Origin: Lysobacteraceae bacterium
Lineage (GTDB): Bacteria; Pseudomonadota; Gammaproteobacteria; Xanthomonadales; Wenzhouxiangellaceae
Direction of reading: 5' to 3'
Assembly: GCA_020201235.1 (NCBI GenBank)
Contig: JAIVHD010000254.1
Span: forward strand, 1 to 10,838
DNA: 10,838 nt
In this document: positions 7,110-10,838 of the stretch, piece after piece
How positions within the stretch are numbered: position 1 is the stretch's first letter
Layout: each line of letters opens with the position of its first letter
Position numbers and translations under genes: made by a program
The notes under the pieces: model-generated
The model's input: the letters and a program-made list of their open reading frames with translations, nothing else
Database searches by the model: none
What the model was told of the DNA's origin: nothing

Positions 7110-7705
7110 TGCGCACGATCAATTTGCTGCCGTGGCGCGAGGACCTTCGACGTGAGAGGCAGCGCAATTTTTTAATCGTCCTGGGTGTTGCAGCACTGGT
7201 TGCAGCGCTTTGCGTTTTTCTGGTCAAGCAACTCTACGATGCCCGCATCGACAACCAGAACGCGCGTAACGCATTTCTGCAAAGTGAAATCACCACGCTT
7301 GACCAGCGCATCAAGAAAATTGAACGGCTGGATGAAACTCGCCAGCGTCTGCTTGAACGCAAGGATGTCATAGAAAGTCTCCAGGCCAACCGAACACTGA
7401 TGGTACGGCTGTTCGATCAGCTCGTGCGCACAGTACCGAGCGGCATTCGTCTGCTCGACGTGCAACAGGTCGACCAGCAACTGACCATCAACGGCACCAG
7501 CCAGTCCAGTGCACGGGTCTCGACCTATCTGAGAAATCTCGAGTCATCGCCGATTCTTTCGAATCCGCAGCTCGAGATCATCGAGGCCGAACAGGCTGAA
7601 ACCACGCCGCAAATGCCCTATGGATTCCGGATTCGCACCACCCTCGGCGTGCCCGATGAACCCGAACAGGCCGGTGGGTCCGGTGCGGAGGGAACCTCGC
7701 CATGA
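7109..7705 (+). CDS. pilN: Type IV pilus assembly protein PilN
   Basis: PilN is a bitopic inner-membrane protein that heterodimerises with PilO and couples PilM to the periplasmic part of the pilus machine. The 198-residue product begins MRTINLLPWRE, the conserved INLLPWR cytoplasmic tail that sits in the PilM groove. A basic stretch, one membrane helix (about 21-42), a coiled coil (about 45-95) and a ferredoxin-like periplasmic domain with VPSGIRLLDVQQ (about 105-190) follow. The C-terminal tail is rich in Gly and Glu. The start overlaps the pilM stop (TAATG), and the stop overlaps the pilO start (ATGA), which indicates coupled translation. Confidence 0.95.
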   Translation: MRTINLLPWREDLRRERQRNFLIVLGVAALVAALCVFLVKQLYDARIDNQNARNAFLQSEITTLDQRIKKIERLDETRQRLLERKDVIESLQANRTLMVRLFDQLVRTVPSGIRLLDVQQVDQQLTINGTSQSSARVSTYLRNLESSPILSNPQLEIIEAEQAETTPQMPYGFRIRTTLGVPDEPEQAGGSGAEGTSP

Positions 7706-8325
7706 ATCTCCAGGAAATACGTGACCTCGACTTCAATGACCTCGGCAGCGCATCACCTGGCGCGAAGGGGTTTCTGCTGGCTGTCGTTGCTGTGCTGATT
7801 ATTTTAGGTGGCTACTGGTTTGTCATCAAGGACCAGACCCAGAACCTCGACAGCCGCGAGCGCCAGGAAACCCAATTGCGCGCCGAATTCGAAAACAAGC
7901 AGCGCAAGGCCGCGGCGCTGGAAATGTATGAACGTCAGCTCGACGAGATGCGCACCATGTTGCGCAGCCTGCTGCGTCAATTGCCGAGCAAAACGGAAAT
8001 GCCCGATCTGCTGGTCGACGTCTCGCAAACGGCGCTGGCCGCCGGCATCGATACCGAGCTTTTCGAGCCGCGCGCAGAGGTGGTCCGGGACTTTTACGCC
8101 GAACAGCCGATCGCAATCCGTATGACCGGTCAGTATCATCAGTTTGGCAACTTCGTCAGCGGCGTCGCCTCCTTGTCGCGCGTCGTCATTCTGACCATGC
8201 AGGACATCTCACTTGAACCCATCGAGAATCGTCCGGGCGTGTTGCGCCTGGAGGGCACGGTGACGACCTACCGGTATCTCGACGAGGGCGAAGACAGCAA
8301 ACTCTTACTGGAGGATGAATCCTGA
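7702..8325 (+). CDS. pilO: Type IV pilus assembly protein PilO
   Basis: PilO is the partner of PilN in the inner-membrane alignment subcomplex and contacts PilP in the periplasm. The 207-residue product has a short cytoplasmic tail with LDFNDLGSASPGAKGF, one membrane helix (about 23-42), a heptad-like coiled coil (about 43-95, ending LRQLPSKTEMPDLL) and a ferredoxin-like fold. The family motif GQYHQFGNFVSGVASLSRVVIL lies at about 140-161. The overlap with pilN is four bases (ATGA), and its TGA shares one base with the pilP ATG. Length and layout are normal. Confidence 0.95.
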   Translation: MNLQEIRDLDFNDLGSASPGAKGFLLAVVAVLIILGGYWFVIKDQTQNLDSRERQETQLRAEFENKQRKAAALEMYERQLDEMRTMLRSLLRQLPSKTEMPDLLVDVSQTALAAGIDTELFEPRAEVVRDFYAEQPIAIRMTGQYHQFGNFVSGVASLSRVVILTMQDISLEPIENRPGVLRLEGTVTTYRYLDEGEDSKLLLEDES

Positions 8326-8864
8326 TGCGCTGGATAAAACCTTTGATGCTCGCTGTCGTCGCGCCTGTCTTGCTGGTCGCCTGCGGCAGCGACAAGCAAA
8401 ATCTCGAGCAGTGGGTGGCAGAAGTCCGCTCAAGACCGCCGGCCAATATTGAGCCGATTCCTTCGATCAATACACCGGAGCCGGTCATCTATGATGCCTA
8501 CGAGCTGCGCGATCCATTCATACGTCAGCAACAGGCCGAGCAGGCGCTCGCGAGCAGCTCTGCGTCCGACGGGCCGCAACCCGATCCTGACCGGCGGCGC
8601 GAATTCCTGGAGCAGTTTCCGCTCGACACGCTCTCGATGGTTGGCACCATCACCATCGATCAACAGACCTTTGGACTGGTTTCGGACGCCGAGGACACCA
8701 TTCACCGTGTCCAGGCAGGTAACTATCTGGGTCAAAACCATGGACGTATCCTGCAGATTACACCGGTGCTGATCGAAGTCATGGAGCTGGTTCCGGATGG
8801 CACCGACGGCTGGATGGAGCGCGAAGCACGCATCGCGCTGCCCGATCAGAACCGGCAGGGATAG
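8325..8864 (+). CDS. pilP: Type IV pilus lipoprotein PilP
   Basis: PilP is a periplasmic lipoprotein that bridges PilN/PilO in the inner membrane to the N-domains of the PilQ secretin. The 179-residue product has a lipoprotein signal peptide with lipobox LLVAC (lipidated Cys20). An extended proline-rich region with PEPVIYDAYELRDPF (about 45-65) follows; this is the part that binds PilN/PilO. The beta-sandwich domain (about 95-175) includes LDTLSMVGTI, FGLVSDAEDTIHRVQAGNYLGQNHGRI and VLIEVMELVPDG. The residue after Cys20 is Gly, so by the E. coli +2 rule nothing retains it in the inner membrane, but this rule may not apply here. It begins on the last base of the pilO stop. Confidence 0.95.
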   Translation: MRWIKPLMLAVVAPVLLVACGSDKQNLEQWVAEVRSRPPANIEPIPSINTPEPVIYDAYELRDPFIRQQQAEQALASSSASDGPQPDPDRRREFLEQFPLDTLSMVGTITIDQQTFGLVSDAEDTIHRVQAGNYLGQNHGRILQITPVLIEVMELVPDGTDGWMEREARIALPDQNRQG

Positions 8865-8875
8865 AGGATCGCACC

Positions 8876-10838
8876 ATGAACCATCTTGACACCCGCAGGA
8901 ATCATCAAATGAAGAATCGCCTTCTGGGCAATGCAACAGGGAGCCTGATTATGAAACGCATGATGCGCATCTGCATACTTTTGGTCGGGGCAGTTTGCCT
9001 GGCCTGCGGCCACGCCGTGGCCACGGTCATAACCGACCTCCGCGTCAGCGATGAAGGCGATCAGCTCCGCTTTATCCTGGCGACCGACGAACAGCCGTCG
9101 GAGCCAACGGTCTTTACGACCGACCAGCCGGCACGAATCGTGCTGGAGCTGCCCGACACGACCTCCGGCGTGCCTACGGGACAGGTTCAGGTCGGCGTCG
9201 GGCCGGTTCAAAGCTATATGGCCTTGTCGTCGGGCAACCGAACGCGTCTGGTGATCGATCTGTCACGGCCGGCCGGCTATGACGTCTCGATCGGCGATAA
9301 CGAGGTGATTCTGACCATCGATTCAGGTGGCTCGGCCGGCCGAGCGGTGGCCTCTTCGGCGGCCGGCGAGTTTCAAATCGCCGGGCTGGATTTCCGCCGC
9401 GGCGACAACGGCGAGAGCCGCTTCGTGGTCAATCTCGACGACCCGGGCGTGAATCTGTCGATCGACGAGCGCGCGGACCAGTTAAGGGTCAATCTGTTTG
9501 ACACCGCGCTGCCAGAGCGCTGGATGCAGCAACTCGATGTTGCCGATTTCGCGACCCCGGTGAAAATGATCACGCCGGAAGTGCGCGGTTCGAATGTGCG
9601 CTTGAACCTCGATATCCCTGGCGCCTTTACCCACGTGGTCTATCAACGAGACAACCAGGTCATCATTGAGGTGGCCAAGCCGCCGGAAGATGCCCGGATG
9701 ACGCGCGAACTCGAGTTTTTTCAGGAGCGTGAATTCGCCGGCGATCGCATCACCCTGAACTTTCAGGACATTCCGGTGCGCTCGGTGCTGCAGTTGATCG
9801 CCGACGTGTCGGACCTGAACATTGTCGTTTCCGACTCGGTGACCGGCAACCTGACCCTGCGCCTGACCAACGTCCCCTGGGACCAGGCGCTGGACATCGT
9901 GCTTGAAACCCGCAACCTCGACATGCGCGAGTCGGGCAACGTCCGCTGGGTGGCGCCGACCGCCGAAATCGCGGCGCGTGAGCAGCAAATCCTGCGTGCC
10001 CGGGCCGAGCGCCAGACGCTGGAACCGCTGCGCACCGTCATGATCCCGGTCAGCTACGCCGACTCCGAATCGCTCGCCGAGCTCATTCAGGCCTCGGGCG
10101 AATCGGCCGGCGAGGGTGGTGCCGGGCTGTTATCCGAACGCGGCTCGGTGACCCTCGACAAGCGCACGAATACTCTGTTGGTTACCGATACCGCGGAGCA
10201 GATCGAGGGCGTGCGCGAACTTGTGACCGAGCTCGATCGCCCGGTCCGCCAGGTTTTGATCGAATCACGCATCGTCATTGCCCGCTCCAACTTCAATCAC
10301 GAGCTCGGTGTGCGCTTTGGCGTCAGCGGCACCAGCCAGGTCGACAACAAGCTGTTCTCGATCTCTGGTTCCAACGAGGCCACCGATCGAATGAGCAACG
10401 TCGGACTGGCGCGGCGCCAGTTCCTCGGCCAGCGACCTGGCAGACCGACCTTCCTGCCCGATGCCGACCCACCGGATGACATCACCCAGCCCATTGACAT
10501 CGGCACCACGGGGATTGCCGTTCCGACCCTGGCCGATCGCCTGAACGTCAATCTGCCGGTCGCTAATCCAGCCGGCGCGCTCGGCATTAGTTTTCTGGCC
10601 AGTAACTTCCTGCTCGATCTCGAGCTGTCGGCGCTCGAAGCGCAAGGCGAGGGTGAAGTCATCTCGACGCCTCGCGTGATCACCGCCAACCAGAACGAAG
10701 CGTTCATCCAGCAGGGTGTCGAGATTCCGTTCGAGGAGTCCACCAACTCCGGTGCAACCAACGTCGAGTTCAAAGAAGCGGTGCTCGAACTGCGGGTCAC
10801 GCCATTGATCACACCGGACAACCGGGTACAACTTGCAC
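8876..10838 (+). CDS. pilQ: Type IV pilus secretin PilQ, 3' end outside window
   Basis: PilQ forms the outer-membrane ring through which the pilus passes. About 654 codons are visible. From the first start: signal peptide region (about 26-49, RICILLVGAVCLACGHAVA), AMIN domain 1 (about 50-150), AMIN domain 2 (about 165-280) for peptidoglycan binding, secretin/TonB short N-terminal domain (about 292-365; LNFQDIPVRSVLQLIADVS, VPWDQALDIVLE), NolW domain with SVTLDKRTNTLLVTDT (about 385-465), then the secretin core with PVRQVLIESRIV, GEGEVISTPRVIT and GVEIPFEESTNSGATNVEF. The closing part of the secretin barrel lies beyond the window. The ATG at 8876 has GAGGA 7 bases upstream. The ATG at 8951 also has a good site (GGGAG, 7 bases) and gives a cleaner signal peptide, so the true start is open. 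The gap after pilP is 11 bases. Confidence 0.95.
   Translation, partial: MNHLDTRRNHQMKNRLLGNATGSLIMKRMMRICILLVGAVCLACGHAVATVITDLRVSDEGDQLRFILATDEQPSEPTVFTTDQPARIVLELPDTTSGVPTGQVQVGVGPVQSYMALSSGNRTRLVIDLSRPAGYDVSIGDNEVILTIDSGGSAGRAVASSAAGEFQIAGLDFRRGDNGESRFVVNLDDPGVNLSIDERADQLRVNLFDTALPERWMQQLDVADFATPVKMITPEVRGSNVRLNLDIPGAFTHVVYQRDNQVIIEVAKPPEDARMTRELEFFQEREFAGDRITLNFQDIPVRSVLQLIADVSDLNIVVSDSVTGNLTLRLTNVPWDQALDIVLETRNLDMRESGNVRWVAPTAEIAAREQQILRARAERQTLEPLRTVMIPVSYADSESLAELIQASGESAGEGGAGLLSERGSVTLDKRTNTLLVTDTAEQIEGVRELVTELDRPVRQVLIESRIVIARSNFNHELGVRFGVSGTSQVDNKLFSISGSNEATDRMSNVGLARRQFLGQRPGRPTFLPDADPPDDITQPIDIGTTGIAVPTLADRLNVNLPVANPAGALGISFLASNFLLDLELSALEAQGEGEVISTPRVITANQNEAFIQQGVEIPFEESTNSGATNVEFKEAVLELRVTPLITPDNRVQLA

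Noticed and set aside
9482..10831. Minus-strand ORFs of 168-188 codons opposite pilQ
   Set aside because: Antisense shadows of the clearly conserved secretin frame.

Overview
The window looks like a chromosomal housekeeping segment of a gammaproteobacterium with moderately high GC. The order gltA next to rpmE2, and a class A penicillin-binding protein (mrcA type) divergent from pilM-N-O-P-Q, is typical of Gammaproteobacteria. The protein flavour suggests the Xanthomonadales/Lysobacterales side, but that placement is an inference from memory of gene order. No phage, IS element, CRISPR array, tRNA or rRNA is visible.

Left part (1-2471, + strand): the 3' end of a c-di-GMP phosphodiesterase (EAL domain, all key residues present); rpmE2, the cysteine-free type B ribosomal protein L31, behind a promoter whose -10 box lies in an inverted repeat that could be a Zur-type operator; and gltA, citrate synthase, which starts at a GTG with a good ribosome binding site.

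Middle part (2500-5740, - strand): a bifunctional class A PBP (PBP1A family), then a conserved protein of unknown function, then an intrinsic terminator. The PBP1A keeps its transmembrane anchor and complete glycosyltransferase domain. The start of its transpeptidase domain is missing in frame, including the SxxK motif with the nucleophilic serine, while the later SxN and KTG motifs remain. It also carries an unusually long, repeat-containing linker. This is the most striking feature of the window.

Right part (5944-10838, + strand): the type IV pilus alignment operon pilMNOPQ, tightly packed with 1-4 base overlaps and an 11-base gap before pilQ, which runs off the window. PilM (cytoplasmic, actin-like), PilN and PilO (inner membrane), PilP (lipoprotein) and PilQ (outer-membrane secretin) form one trans-envelope complex. 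Before pilM there is a previously unremarked candidate 36-codon leader ORF. It has a near-perfect Shine-Dalgarno, and its stop overlaps the TTG start of pilM, which suggests translational coupling. The divergent mrcA/pilM intergenic region (about 5741-6050) also holds a plausible mrcA promoter; I found no convincing sigma-70 promoter for the pil operon.
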